64,000 nt of DNA. It comes from Candidatus Poribacteria bacterium. GTDB lineage: Bacteria; Poribacteria; WGA-4E; WGA-3G. Below are positions 8,767 through 17,202 of this stretch, piece by piece. The position numbers and the translations under genes are program-made. Under the pieces are notes generated by a model, which saw nothing but the letters and a program-made list of their open reading frames with translations, ran no database searches and had not been told where the DNA came from. Every line of letters starts with the position of its first letter. Position 1 is the first letter of the stretch. The stretch is taken from positions 18,281 to 82,280 of the forward strand of contig JAPPFM010000027.1 in NCBI GenBank assembly GCA_028821605.1, read 5' to 3'.

Positions 8767-8981
8767 ATTGGCATATCATCCAAAATGTGATAGATTATAG
8801 TTGTCGATTTGCCTCGCAGTGAGAGTCGTCAGTGGAATAGCCATCATCCATTAGCCGTCAGTCCCGTCTTGTGGCAGTTACACAGGCTAACACTGCCACA
8901 GTTTACTGAAAGCCGAAAGCCGATGGCTGATAGCCATCTTACCGATAACTAATTTAGTATATCACATTTAGGAGGTACTTT

Positions 8982-9620
8982 GTGAGTAATTTATTATTTG
9001 AATCTGGAGATAAGGTGCTTTTTATTGGGGACAGTATTACAGATTGTGGACGACGTGATGCACATGCCGCTCCATTGGGGAATGGCTACGTCCGCAAAAT
9101 AACCGAACTTATCACCGCAAAATACCCGGAACGTCAGATCACATACATCAATAAAGGCATTGGTGGGGACATCGTTGAGGGTTTAGAAAATCGATGGGAT
9201 GTCGATGTCATTGACGAAAAACCGAAGTGGCTTTCAGTGAAGATCGGTATTAACAATGCGAGTCGGCAGCACACTGAAGGTGTCTCGACAGAAGATTACT
9301 TACCGGTTTGGGAAGAGTGTTATCGGCGGATTCTCACGCGTGCGAAAACCGAATTAGATGCCTCACTTTTTCTATTTGAAATTTTTTATATTGAAGAAGA
9401 TGTTGACGCGCCGCGTCCATTGGCTGTTGATGCTTACAATGAAAGTATTCACAGGCTCGCGAAGGAATTTGATGCAAGGCTGATACCCACGAATGCCGCT
9501 TTTGACAGCGCAGTCGCTGCTCGTCCGGGCGCGCTCTGGACGACTCAAGACGGCGTTCATCCAAACGCAGAGGGGCATACTTTGATGGCGTTGGAATTCC
9601 TCAAGCAGGCAGCGTGGTAA
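8982..9620 (+). CDS. SGNH/GDSL hydrolase (lipase/esterase family)
   Basis: The start is a GTG at 8982, preceded by a perfect AGGAGGT. The 212-residue protein carries the SGNH blocks: FIGDSITD (block I, nucleophile Ser near residue 18), NKGIGGDIVEGL (block II, Gly), KIGINNAS (block III, Asn) and DGVHPNAEGH (block V, catalytic Asp and His). It should be an esterase or lipase acting on acyl or acetyl esters, possibly on sugars. No signal peptide is seen, so it is probably cytoplasmic. It is a lone plus-strand gene between two minus-strand operons. Confidence 0.9.
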   Translation: MSNLLFESGDKVLFIGDSITDCGRRDAHAAPLGNGYVRKITELITAKYPERQITYINKGIGGDIVEGLENRWDVDVIDEKPKWLSVKIGINNASRQHTEGVSTEDYLPVWEECYRRILTRAKTELDASLFLFEIFYIEEDVDAPRPLAVDAYNESIHRLAKEFDARLIPTNAAFDSAVAARPGALWTTQDGVHPNAEGHTLMALEFLKQAAW

Positions 9621-9660
9621 ACTGTCCTCGTGAACGCGCTTTGAGGAACAGCGTTTGCCG

Positions 9661-10521
9661 CTACCGTGAAACTTCTTTGGCTTGACGTTTCAACGTTTGA
9701 ATGAGTTCTTGTTCGTGATTTTTGTTGTATTCGGCGGCAAGCCGTCGGGCGTTGATGCGATTATCCCAGTAGAATTGCCCCCCAACTAAAGCGATGCCGG
9801 TGCAGTCAACGTATCGACGTTCACGAATCGCATCTACCGCAAGATAGATGAACGTTCCGCTTAGTGCTGCCGCGAGGATACCTTCTTTAACGCTTCCGAC
9901 ATAAAGCTGCCCGCTCCCAGGGACAACTGTGGAGAGCCATCCTGCCATTTGCGGCGATTTGTGTGGCAGCGGTGTTTCTGCAAGAAGCGTATCCGCTAAT
10001 TGACGCGCCTTTTTTCTCTGCAGCGCATCAATCTGAAGCGTATCCGCTCGCCGTAATTCTGTAATAGCCTTGTTCCAATCGTTCGTATGGATGTAGCACC
10101 AACCGCGCAAATAGTGCGCCGCTGCCGCGACTTCTGTGTCCTCGCTTGCGTGCAGAAGTTCAAAGAGCGTGGTCCGTGCCAGTGAATACGCGCCTGCATC
10201 AAATTGGAGTTGTCCAATCATCAACTGGCTCTGAAACCGGAAAGGCGAATTTGGATAGGCACCTAAGAATTCATGAAACAGACGTTCAGCACGGTCGGGT
10301 TCTTTCTGGTAGTAATAGCTCTGCGCGATCCGATAATCCGCTACATCCGTGAATTCTGTATTAGGTTGATAAAACAGAAGGCGTTTATACTCACGCCTCG
10401 CTGCTTGATAGTCGCCCGATTCAAAAATCTGCTCAGCGTACCGGTATTGTTGGATCGTCCCTTCAGCAGTCCCACTCATCGCAAAGACTATGATGGAGAT
10501 TAAAAGATTTGCAGTTATCAT
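9661..10521 (-). CDS. TPR protein with C-terminal membrane segment
   Basis: The 286-residue protein has an N-terminal hydrophobic export signal (about 1-20) and TPR/YbgF-like repeats at roughly 25-170 (EQIFESGDYQAARREYKRLLF, IAQSYYYQKEPDRAERLFHEFL). A segment with VVPGSGQLYVGSVKEG and a hydrophobic stretch (about 190-225) follows. The PGSGQxYxG motif is typical of small integral-membrane DUF5683/TM2-like modules. It is a paralogue of the gene immediately upstream (10523-11554), starting one base after its stop. Likely an envelope scaffold; its role is unknown. Confidence 0.7.
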   Translation of the reverse strand: MITANLLISIIVFAMSGTAEGTIQQYRYAEQIFESGDYQAARREYKRLLFYQPNTEFTDVADYRIAQSYYYQKEPDRAERLFHEFLGAYPNSPFRFQSQLMIGQLQFDAGAYSLARTTLFELLHASEDTEVAAAAHYLRGWCYIHTNDWNKAITELRRADTLQIDALQRKKARQLADTLLAETPLPHKSPQMAGWLSTVVPGSGQLYVGSVKEGILAAALSGTFIYLAVDAIRERRYVDCTGIALVGGQFYWDNRINARRLAAEYNKNHEQELIQTLKRQAKEVSR

Positions 10522-10522
10522 G

Positions 10523-11554
10523 TCAAAACCTGGATTTCCACAATACGAGTGTTACCTCGTCCTTGGGAGGGGGTGTTGCTCCAAATAACCCTGAATCCCG
10601 AATTTCCTGTTGGAGTCGATTCCGAAAGTATTGCTCCTGTTGGATGTTGAAGGCGCGTGCCGTCTGGACACTCTGATAGATACTGTTCCCATAGAGAAAC
10701 AACCCAAGCACGCCGACAGGAACGGCAACTTCGTAACGTTCTTCGTTGATGTAATAGAAGCTTGCACTCCCAAATACTGCCACACTAACAAAGGCGTAAA
10801 GTCCGTTCATCGTCCGTCCGCTATAAACCTGTCCGCTCCCCGGGACCAACGCTGAAAGCACGCCAGCAACCGTCGGAGAACGGCGCGGCAGCGTGTCAAC
10901 GTCTTTGACTGTCCGTGCTAATCTATCGCTGACTTTCGCAAAAGGACTCTCTGGATAAGTTAAAAAAACCTCGTTCCATACCCGGCTTGCTTGTGTCCAT
11001 TCTCCCTTATCTATGTGGAGCATTCCGATTGTGAAATGCGCCCGCGGTGCCAAATTGCTCTCCTTATGCTCCGAGAGAAAACGCTTGAGTGATGCGATCC
11101 CTTGTGCGTTATCTCCCAACAAAACATGGCACTGCGCGATATTATTTTTCGCACGCGCGACGAGGACACTTTTCGGATATGTGTCGATCAGAAGTTGATA
11201 AGCACGGATCGCGTTTTCCAATTTACCGGCGTTCTGATAAGATGCAGCAACACGGAATGCTATGAAGTCGATTTGAGGGGCATCAGGATGTGAAAAGAGG
11301 AGTCGCTTATACTCGTGAGCGGCGTTGAGGTAATCACTCTCTTGGAAAAGCGAATCTGCAAAATAGCGATCAGCGTTCAGCACTCGGAAACCATCAGCAG
11401 AGAGAATCTCTTTACTGACTGCTGATTGCTGACGGTTTCCGACAGCCATTCCAGTGGATAAGGAGAATATCCAGAAGAAAATAAGAGGCAAGGCACAACT
11501 CACACGCCTATATTGCTGCCTATATTGCGTTGAAACGGGGAGGGTGGTTTTCAT
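10523..11554 (-). CDS. TPR protein with C-terminal membrane segment, paralogue
   Basis: The ATG at 11554 overlaps the cvpA-like stop as ATGA, indicating translational coupling. The 343-residue product has a hydrophobic export segment (about 17-35), TPR-like repeats (DSLFQESDYLNAAHEYKRLLF, KLENAIRAYQLLIDTYP, KGEWTQASRVWNEVF) and the same SALVPGSGQVYSGRTMNG membrane motif near residue 230 as its downstream paralogue. Just after the export segment, GNRQQSAVSKEILSADG is encoded by DNA resembling the window's intergenic CAGT-rich repeats. The paralogue lacks this stretch, so it is probably an insertion. Confidence 0.7.
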   Translation of the reverse strand: MKTTLPVSTQYRQQYRRVSCALPLIFFWIFSLSTGMAVGNRQQSAVSKEILSADGFRVLNADRYFADSLFQESDYLNAAHEYKRLLFSHPDAPQIDFIAFRVAASYQNAGKLENAIRAYQLLIDTYPKSVLVARAKNNIAQCHVLLGDNAQGIASLKRFLSEHKESNLAPRAHFTIGMLHIDKGEWTQASRVWNEVFLTYPESPFAKVSDRLARTVKDVDTLPRRSPTVAGVLSALVPGSGQVYSGRTMNGLYAFVSVAVFGSASFYYINEERYEVAVPVGVLGLFLYGNSIYQSVQTARAFNIQQEQYFRNRLQQEIRDSGLFGATPPPKDEVTLVLWKSRF

Positions 11555-12045
11555 TCGGTATCGAGTTGCTTTTGCACATGTTCTTTGCCAACTGCCCAAA
11601 CGTTATTACCGATGTCTATGAGTTGTGGGGCAAGATGAGAATTTTCAATCTCTTTTTTAAAACCTTCGCTGCTATATGTGTTGAGTAAGATAAGTGCAGC
11701 GGCGATAACGAGTCCACCTGAAGCAATGCCGAAGCCGAGTCCAAGTAAGCGGTTTACCCAACCCAAAACTCCCTTTTCAAGAATCCGCTGGATACGTTCA
11801 AAGAGTGAGTCAACGAGAATAGAGATAGCGAGTACAATGACAACGATGCTTAGCCATTTTGCCCAAGTGGGATCCTTCACAAACTTTTGAAGAAACACCG
11901 CAAGCTGGCTCCAAAATTGACAGGCGATGAAGAAACCCAGACCGATAACGAACACACCCCATACACTTCGGGTGAAACCAGCACGGCAGCAACTTACGCC
12001 AGCCAACCCAACAAGAATGAGAATACCGATATCAAGTTTTGTCAT
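11551..12045 (-). CDS. cvpA: CvpA family membrane protein
   Basis: The 164-residue protein has four predicted membrane segments and CvpA-like features: MTKLDIGILILVGLAGVSCC, the GFTRSVWGV loop and VNRLLGLGFGIASGGLVI in the third/fourth segments. CvpA proteins are inner-membrane proteins linked to envelope stress and colicin V production; the molecular role is unclear. It lies 38 bases downstream of the TPR/peptidase gene, and its stop overlaps the next start by ATGA. No convincing Shine-Dalgarno precedes the ATG. Confidence 0.8.
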   Translation of the reverse strand: MTKLDIGILILVGLAGVSCCRAGFTRSVWGVFVIGLGFFIACQFWSQLAVFLQKFVKDPTWAKWLSIVVIVLAISILVDSLFERIQRILEKGVLGWVNRLLGLGFGIASGGLVIAAALILLNTYSSEGFKKEIENSHLAPQLIDIGNNVWAVGKEHVQKQLDTE

Positions 12046-12083
12046 TTTGGGTGTTTCAGTGTGGGAGGTTTGCGAATTGTGCC

Positions 12084-13130
12084 TTAGAACGGGCCTGCGA
12101 GCGGAATTTCCGCCAAACTTCGTTCAAACGCTTGTTCAATTGCGGTCTCAATCGGGATACCATTGCTCAATTGGTGGAGCAGCATGCAGATTTTAGGGAA
12201 ACCGAATTGTTGGATGAGAAATTCTACTATCGCCGTGGATTGGATGTATGCCAATTTCCGGCATTTTGGATTAAGTTGGCTAAATGGTGTGCTCAGTAGT
12301 GTAAAAGGAAGTAGGTGTTCTGTCTGAACCGCTTTTTGCAATTCGAGTTTTTCGGACTGGAACATAGGACGTGCAAGGTTTTGTGCGAGTCCCTCATCAA
12401 GCCATGCAGGGCAATGTCCGTTTGCCAGATGATGAACCAGCAGATGAACCCACTCATGCCGTAGGAGTGCATATAAGATGCTGAGGACAGGCTCCCCGGC
12501 TGTGCAGTATGCTAAATGGATACTACCATTGTAGCATCCACTTGCCCACTTTGGCAGAGAATGTTGAGACTTGGCAGCACCGTTTGTGTTTTCAATTGAT
12601 ATGGAAACCCGGGAAATCGGGTAACATCCTAATATTTCACCGAGTTCCGAGTAGGTTCGGTAAATGAGTCGGCAGATGTTCCATACCGTTTGCGGATTTA
12701 TTTCGGAATGGCAGGTGAGACCGAAAAATTCCGAATTTACAACCTGTTTAGAGAACTTTGTGGTGTTCTCTTGCAATTGTTTAAGGAATTTTCGAGGCGG
12801 CGGTTTCTTAAAATCATCCAAACAGATCAATGTATCGTAACATGCTTTCTCATCAAGAATGCGTGCTTTACGCCTAAGGGCTGTTGGCGACTTAGGGCAT
12901 AACTGAAGTGCGATGTCTAAGCATGCCAATGCGGTATCCCATTCTCCAACCATCTCATACGCTTTCGCCAGATCGGCATAGATATAGTGATGCTGTGCCG
13001 CTCCTAATTTCAAGCCAGCGAGATAATGTTGGATAGATTCAACGTAGCATGCCTGTCTATAACTGAGCGTCGCTTGTTGAAAATGTGATAATGCCAATGG
13101 ATTGGTATGCCTTATCTGCACTGCCTTCAT
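12084..13130 (-). CDS. TPR protein with gluzincin-like peptidase domain (peptidase MA-like)
   Basis: The 348-residue protein has an N-terminal TPR region (about 10-100) followed by a zinc-peptidase domain. The active-site helix is LRHEWVHLLVHH, an HExxH motif, near residue 225, with WLDEGLAQ about 20 residues later supplying the third ligand Glu as in gluzincins. I see no signal peptide. It belongs to the downstream part of the sigma factor operon, and a strong hairpin (13142-13170) sits directly before its ATG. The substrate is unknown. HExxH plus Glu argues for activity rather than a dead domain. Confidence 0.75.
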   Translation of the reverse strand: MKAVQIRHTNPLALSHFQQATLSYRQACYVESIQHYLAGLKLGAAQHHYIYADLAKAYEMVGEWDTALACLDIALQLCPKSPTALRRKARILDEKACYDTLICLDDFKKPPPRKFLKQLQENTTKFSKQVVNSEFFGLTCHSEINPQTVWNICRLIYRTYSELGEILGCYPISRVSISIENTNGAAKSQHSLPKWASGCYNGSIHLAYCTAGEPVLSILYALLRHEWVHLLVHHLANGHCPAWLDEGLAQNLARPMFQSEKLELQKAVQTEHLLPFTLLSTPFSQLNPKCRKLAYIQSTAIVEFLIQQFGFPKICMLLHQLSNGIPIETAIEQAFERSLAEIPLAGPF

Positions 13131-13141
13131 GAGGAATGGCG

Positions 13142-13170
13142 GTGCATTAAGGGCTTATGCCCTAATGCAC
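13142..13170 (-). promoter_or_regulatory. Hairpin in the leader of the peptidase gene
   Basis: GTGCATTAAGGGC (13142-13154) and GCCCTAATGCAC (13159-13170) form a stem with one bulged A and a four-base loop. On the minus strand it lies between the FHA gene stop and the ATG at 13130, about 11 bases before the start. No U-run follows. It could limit read-through or hide the ribosome-binding region. Confidence 0.45.
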
Positions 13171-13194
13171 AACACAATCCTTTTCCTTGTATAA

Positions 13195-13854
13195 TTATGA
13201 CCGCTCAATATTGACGACTTTGAAACTCACTTTTCCACATTTTAGAGTAGAGCCGTCTTCAATAAGGGTCGGCGTTTCAACGCGTGTATTATCAACATAA
13301 GTTGTGTTGGAGCTACCCAAATCTGTAACATACACATCATCATCCTTCTGTTCAAATCGGATGTGTAAACGGGAAAGCGTCCGGATTGCGTTGTAACGTT
13401 TCAACATCTCTGGAGATGCAGTCGATTGTTCGGTGTCCCACTTCCGCAGTGCCTCTGCGTTGGGTAAAGATGCGTCGACCTGCATAATTTCCGTCGTTTC
13501 GCTGCCCATACCTTGTGGGCTGTAACCGGGTTGCAGCTCCAGTCCGTCTGCCGTAACAGTATCGGTTTCCAGGGCTTCGCCCCGAATTTCCGCCATCACG
13601 CGTTCCCGCGCGCGCTGCTCGGCACCCGGCGGCGGTAAGACATTCTCTCTTTCCTCAAAACGGTAGTGTGAGAAGTCTATTAATTGTTTCAATGGCTGAA
13701 GTTCCGGGAAGTTATTAACCTCCTTTAGGAGACGTTTCTGCTTACGTGATAGTTTTTCGTTTTTCAGCCAACACGTATAAGCTTCCAGCATTTCTGCCTT
13801 TTTCAGGTCATCTGCCGAGATGCCGGACCTCCGCCATTTTTTCCAGAAGCGCAT
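13195..13854 (-). CDS. FHA-domain protein next to a sigma factor
   Basis: The 219-residue protein has a basic helical N-terminus (about 1-80), a low-complexity middle and a C-terminal forkhead-associated domain (about 150-215). The FHA hallmarks LSRLHIRF, VTDLGSSNTTYVDNTRV and LKCGKVSFKV are visible. FHA domains bind phosphothreonine, so the protein probably senses a phosphorylated partner. It starts 15 bases after the sigma factor stop, where an anti-sigma factor is commonly encoded. No zinc-finger anti-sigma motif and no membrane segment are seen. An anti-sigma or co-regulator role is inference. Confidence 0.8.
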   Translation of the reverse strand: MRFWKKWRRSGISADDLKKAEMLEAYTCWLKNEKLSRKQKRLLKEVNNFPELQPLKQLIDFSHYRFEERENVLPPPGAEQRARERVMAEIRGEALETDTVTADGLELQPGYSPQGMGSETTEIMQVDASLPNAEALRKWDTEQSTASPEMLKRYNAIRTLSRLHIRFEQKDDDVYVTDLGSSNTTYVDNTRVETPTLIEDGSTLKCGKVSFKVVNIERS

Positions 13855-13869
13855 GCGTTAATCCTCCAA

Positions 13870-14484
13870 TTAGTATATCCACTGAATGCCTTTTGCAATC
13901 AAAATTTTCCGCAATTCTTCCGTACACCGAAAAATCCAGATTTTCACAGTTCCGTCCTTCCGGTTGAGAATGCGGGCAATCTCTGCAATACTATAGCCCT
14001 CGAGGTGCCGCAACATCCACGCAATCCGATGATTGGGTTTCGTGACCTGTTCAAGAGCACTTTCCAAAATCTGTTGCGCTTCTGCAGCCTCTAATTCTTC
14101 CTCAGGGCCTGGGCACGGGTCTTCATACTTGCTCAACGGCTGTTCATCATCGTCAGGTAAGCCACTGAGCGGACGTTCTCGGATCCGGTCCCGCTTCCGT
14201 ATTGCATCGATGATTGTATTGCGAGCCACCGTGTTTAACCACGCTTGAAAACTACCCTGTTCTGTATCCCATTTGCTCAGTTTTTGCCAAACTTTAATGA
14301 ATACATCTGAGGCAACTTCCTCTGCGTCTTGATAATTTCCAAGCATTCGGTAGGCTTTGTTATAAACCCATTTATAATGCTTGTCGAACAATTGCCTAAA
14401 TGCGGCATCATTGCCTGCTTTCGCTTGCGTCGCGAGGTAGGTATCTTCGACAGCAGATAAATCGTTAGATATTTGGCGCGCCAT
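13870..14484 (-). CDS. ECF-type RNA polymerase sigma factor
   Basis: The 204-residue protein has sigma-70 region 2 (about 30-100: FRQLFDKHYKWVYNKAYRML, NYQDAEEVASDVFIKVWQ) and region 4 (about 140-200: LRHLEGYSIAEIARILNRKDGTVKIW), with no region 3 between. An acidic linker contains SGLPDDDEQP. This is the ECF/group IV architecture. It should direct RNA polymerase to a small regulon, possibly including its own operon. A near-consensus housekeeping promoter lies upstream at 14665-14694. The adjacent gene encodes an FHA protein rather than a recognisable anti-sigma factor. Confidence 0.9.
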   Translation of the reverse strand: MARQISNDLSAVEDTYLATQAKAGNDAAFRQLFDKHYKWVYNKAYRMLGNYQDAEEVASDVFIKVWQKLSKWDTEQGSFQAWLNTVARNTIIDAIRKRDRIRERPLSGLPDDDEQPLSKYEDPCPGPEEELEAAEAQQILESALEQVTKPNHRIAWMLRHLEGYSIAEIARILNRKDGTVKIWIFRCTEELRKILIAKGIQWIY

Positions 14485-14863
14485 CCTAATCTGCTCCTTC
14501 GTCTAAATCTACTCCTTCGCCTATAAGGATCCTTTTCAGCAGGCTAATGCAATATAACGTTAAGGAAACCAATTGCGTTTCAAAAAACAGGTAAGGTGAC
14601 ACGCGATGGAGAATTAACGCGCTACTCATGTTATCTAAACGACCTGAAGGAAAAGAGTTAATTTATTATACAAAATTTTCACAAAATATGTCAAGGAAAA
14701 AATAACTTTTTACAAAATTTATGGATAATTACCTACGATCCCGCTAAAAAACGATCAAATCCGACTAAAAGTGAATATCGTTCGTCAAGATTCGGTTTTC
14801 AATTTTAATGTAAAAAAACAATTGGACAATGATGATTACAGGGCAAAAACAAAGAACGCGTTT
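14485..14863. other. AT-rich intergenic spacer between the sigma factor gene and prmC
   Basis: These 379 bases lie between the sigma factor start and the prmC stop. They hold the promoter above and otherwise A/T-rich sequence without a gene I can support. An ordinary terminator hairpin for prmC was not found. Confidence 0.6.
14665..14694 (-). promoter_or_regulatory. Consensus -10/-35 promoter for the sigma factor operon
   Basis: On the minus strand TTGACA (14694-14689), an 18-base spacer and TATAAT (14670-14665) match the sigma-70 consensus at all 12 positions. Transcription would start near 14658, about 175 bases before the sigma factor ATG. It is the only promoter-like signal I found in the 379-base AT-rich spacer 14485-14863. 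Confidence 0.75.
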
Positions 14864-15742
14864 CTACGACACACTTGCGAGAACAATCCGTTCCTTCTCC
14901 GCGTAGTCTTTGAGCAGCTCATACGTACAATAGGTCGATTCAGCATCGATAAGAGCTCGAACACTGTCGGCTTGCGTTTCACCAATTTCAAAGATGAGTT
15001 TTCCATTGGATGCAAGGTGTTTAGGAGCCTCAGCAATTAATCGACGAATGACGACAAGTCCATCATCACCAGCAAAGAGGGCAATCTCCGGTTCATAGTC
15101 TCGAACATCCAGACTCAAGGTGTCCCGTTCTGTATTTTTGACATAAGGTGGATTACAGACAATCCAATCGAAGCGCGTGTTTCCGTCAGTATTTATTGCT
15201 TCTATCGGTTCAAACAGGTCTCCAGATAGAAACTTAATTTGTTCTGTGCACGCGTGCGTTTCAGCATTCTTCCGAGCGACTGCGAGGGCAGACTCGGAGA
15301 TGTCTGTTGCGATGATTTCCCATTCGGGTTCTTGCAACGCAAGACTCGTAGCAATAACGCCACTGCCTGTACCGAGTTCAAGTAAACGCTGGGGATTCTC
15401 CGTTTTTGTTGTGAGAATAGTCTCGACGAGTTGTTCCGTTTCCGGTCGCGGAATGAGTACCCGTTCATCTACGTAGAAGTCCAAAGACATGAACTCTTTT
15501 CGATTTGTTAGGTAGCTAACCGGTGTGCGCGCGATTCTCTTTTTTATAAGTTCCCGAAACGGCGTGAGGTGCTCTTGGAAGATCGGCATCTCGAAGTGGA
15601 GATAGAGCTGCAGACGGGTTTTTTCTAACAGATGTCCGAGCAGGACTTCAGCATCTAATCTCGGATTTGGAATGCCGTGTTGTTGAAAGTATTCAGTTGT
15701 CCAATCCAATAAATCTACCACGCGCCAGATTTTATTCGGCAT
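14864..15742 (-). CDS. prmC: Peptide chain release factor N5-glutamine methyltransferase
   Basis: The 292-residue protein has the PrmC/HemK layout: an N-terminal helical domain (about 1-80) and a SAM methyltransferase domain with LLELGTGSGVIATSLAL near 120. The diagnostic CNPPYVKN, which binds the target glutamine, lies near residue 196. It methylates the GGQ glutamine of release factors. It sits 26 bases downstream of prfA, its usual neighbour and substrate gene, which supports the call. Confidence 0.93.
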   Translation of the reverse strand: MPNKIWRVVDLLDWTTEYFQQHGIPNPRLDAEVLLGHLLEKTRLQLYLHFEMPIFQEHLTPFRELIKKRIARTPVSYLTNRKEFMSLDFYVDERVLIPRPETEQLVETILTTKTENPQRLLELGTGSGVIATSLALQEPEWEIIATDISESALAVARKNAETHACTEQIKFLSGDLFEPIEAINTDGNTRFDWIVCNPPYVKNTERDTLSLDVRDYEPEIALFAGDDGLVVIRRLIAEAPKHLASNGKLIFEIGETQADSVRALIDAESTYCTYELLKDYAEKERIVLASVS

Positions 15743-15768
15743 AGTCTCGTGTTCCGTAGGTGGAGGCT

Positions 15769-16836
15769 TTAATCCTCTTTCAACTTCTCGGCTTGGTCTG
15801 CGGTCGTTAGCCGTTCAATAAACGCTTGTAGATCGCCGTCTAAAACGGCATCGAGTTGATAGGAACTGAATTGGATTCGGTGGTCGGTTACACGAGATTG
15901 TGGGAAATTATAGGTGCGAATTTTCTCGCTCCTATCGCCACTTCCAACCATAGATCTGCGGGTTTCGGCTCTTTCACTGTTAAGTTCAAATTCTTTTTGC
16001 TCTTGGAGACGTGCGCGGAGAATCTTCATCGCCTTGGAGCGATTTTTATGTTGAGATTTTTCGTCTTGACATGTCACAACCAGCCCGGTTGGCAGGTGTG
16101 TAATACGAATGGCAGAGTCAGTTGTGTTAACGCTTTGTCCACCGGGACCGGAAGATCGATAGGTATCAATTCGTAGTTCGGTCGCTTCATCGATTGCCAA
16201 GTCGAGTTCTTCTGCTTCGGGGAGAACGGCTACCGTTGCAGCAGATGTGTGAATGCGTCCACTCGCCTCTGTTGCCGGAATTCGCTGCACGCGATGTATA
16301 CCGCCTTCATATTTCAGTTGACTGTATGCGTTCTCTCCTTCAATTGAGAAGACAACCTCTTTAAACCCTTTTAACCCTGTCGCATTTGAATTGAGTAACT
16401 CCAGTTTCCAGTTTTGACGTTCAGCATAGCGGTTATACATCCGAAACAATTCAGACGCAAAAAGACTGGCTTCTTCACCACCCGTACCTGCCCGAATTTC
16501 GATGATGACGTTCTTTTCATCGTTTGGGTCTTTCGGAATGAGCAGCATCTTGAGTTCTTCGGTGAGTTCTTCTTGCTTCACAGTGAGACTGTCCAACTCT
16601 TCCTGTGCTAACGCGACCATTTCAGCATCCGTTTCCGATTCTATCAGGAGGCGCGTCTCTTCGACTGCTGATTCTAACTGTTGGTACTCTTGATAGGCAG
16701 ACACAATTGGGGAAAGTTCCGCATGCGTTTTCGATAATTCCATTAACCGTTGTTGATTGGAAATTTGTGCTGGGTCCCCAAGTGCCTGTTCGACTTCAGC
16801 GTATCTGTTTTCAATATCTTTGAGTTTTTCAAACAT
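15769..16836 (-). CDS. prfA: Peptide chain release factor 1
   Basis: I choose the ATG at 16836 ([16 protein letters not shown]), giving 355 residues; an upstream TTG would add six residues. The GGQ tripeptide is in [17 protein letters not shown] near residue 230, and the codon-recognition tripeptide is in [14 protein letters not shown] near 185, the RF1-type PAT motif. RF1 releases peptides at UAA and UAG. It belongs to the rho-rpmE-prfA-prmC cluster. Confidence 0.95.
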   Translation of the reverse strand: MFEKLKDIENRYAEVEQALGDPAQISNQQRLMELSKTHAELSPIVSAYQEYQQLESAVEETRLLIESETDAEMVALAQEELDSLTVKQEELTEELKMLLIPKDPNDEKNVIIEIRAGTGGEEASLFASELFRMYNRYAERQNWKLELLNSNATGLKGFKEVVFSIEGENAYSQLKYEGGIHRVQRIPATEASGRIHTSAATVAVLPEAEELDLAIDEATELRIDTYRSSGPGGQSVNTTDSAIRITHLPTGLVVTCQDEKSQHKNRSKAMKILRARLQEQKEFELNSERAETRRSMVGSGDRSEKIRTYNFPQSRVTDHRIQFSSYQLDAVLDGDLQAFIERLTTADQAEKLKED

Positions 16837-16942
16837 TTTTCGTACCACTTGCAAGTTAGAACTTGCTGTTAACTGTTAAATGGAAAAATAAGTTTACAGT
16901 TCGTCAGTGAACAAGAGCTCCACCGCCGCTGGCGAGGGTGTT

Positions 16943-16988
16943 TTGCTTGGGGAGTTTTTGCTTGGGCGTTTCCCTTGCTTGGGTGTTT
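16943..16988. repeat. Three tandem GCTTGGG-type units
   Basis: TTGCTTGGGGAGTTT (16943-16957), TTGCTTGGGCGTTT (16958-16971) and TTGCTTGGGTGTTT (16975-16988) are three near-identical 14-15 base units. They lie in the spacer between rpmE and prfA. Confidence 0.7.
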
Positions 16989-17121
16989 CTGCGGATTTCC
17001 CCTAGTATCCTCGCCCTTTCGTTAGCGTATAGATAATTACGGGATTTACTATAAAATAAAAAACGTTTATCTGTATTTCGGGATGTACGGTGTGATTGTT
17101 CTTTGGTAGACAATAAGGCAT

Positions 17122-17153
17122 TTCCCGTGCCTGCTGCTGTTAAGGCACGGGAA
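17122..17153 (-). terminator. Perfect 10-bp hairpin downstream of rpmE
   Basis: TTCCCGTGCC (17122-17131) and GGCACGGGAA (17144-17153) form a GC-rich perfect stem with a 12-base loop, 50 bases past the rpmE stop on the minus strand. A U-tract is lacking, so termination may be partial, or the hairpin may stabilise the mRNA end. Confidence 0.5.
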
Positions 17154-17202
17154 CCTCTTCATGATAGCACCGATCAATAGACAGACTTGTAGGATGATAC
17201 TT

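Larger units (their letters stand above)
16837..17202. other. 366-base spacer between rpmE and prfA
   Basis: It contains a triple GCTTGGG direct repeat (16943-16988) and a 10-bp inverted repeat (17122-17153). Short reading frames here are built from the repeats, lack ribosome-binding sites and are not supported as genes. Confidence 0.6.

Noticed and set aside
16904..17113. 69-codon frame in the rpmE-prfA spacer
   Set aside because: Its sequence is made from the triple GCTTGGG repeat, with no ribosome-binding site.
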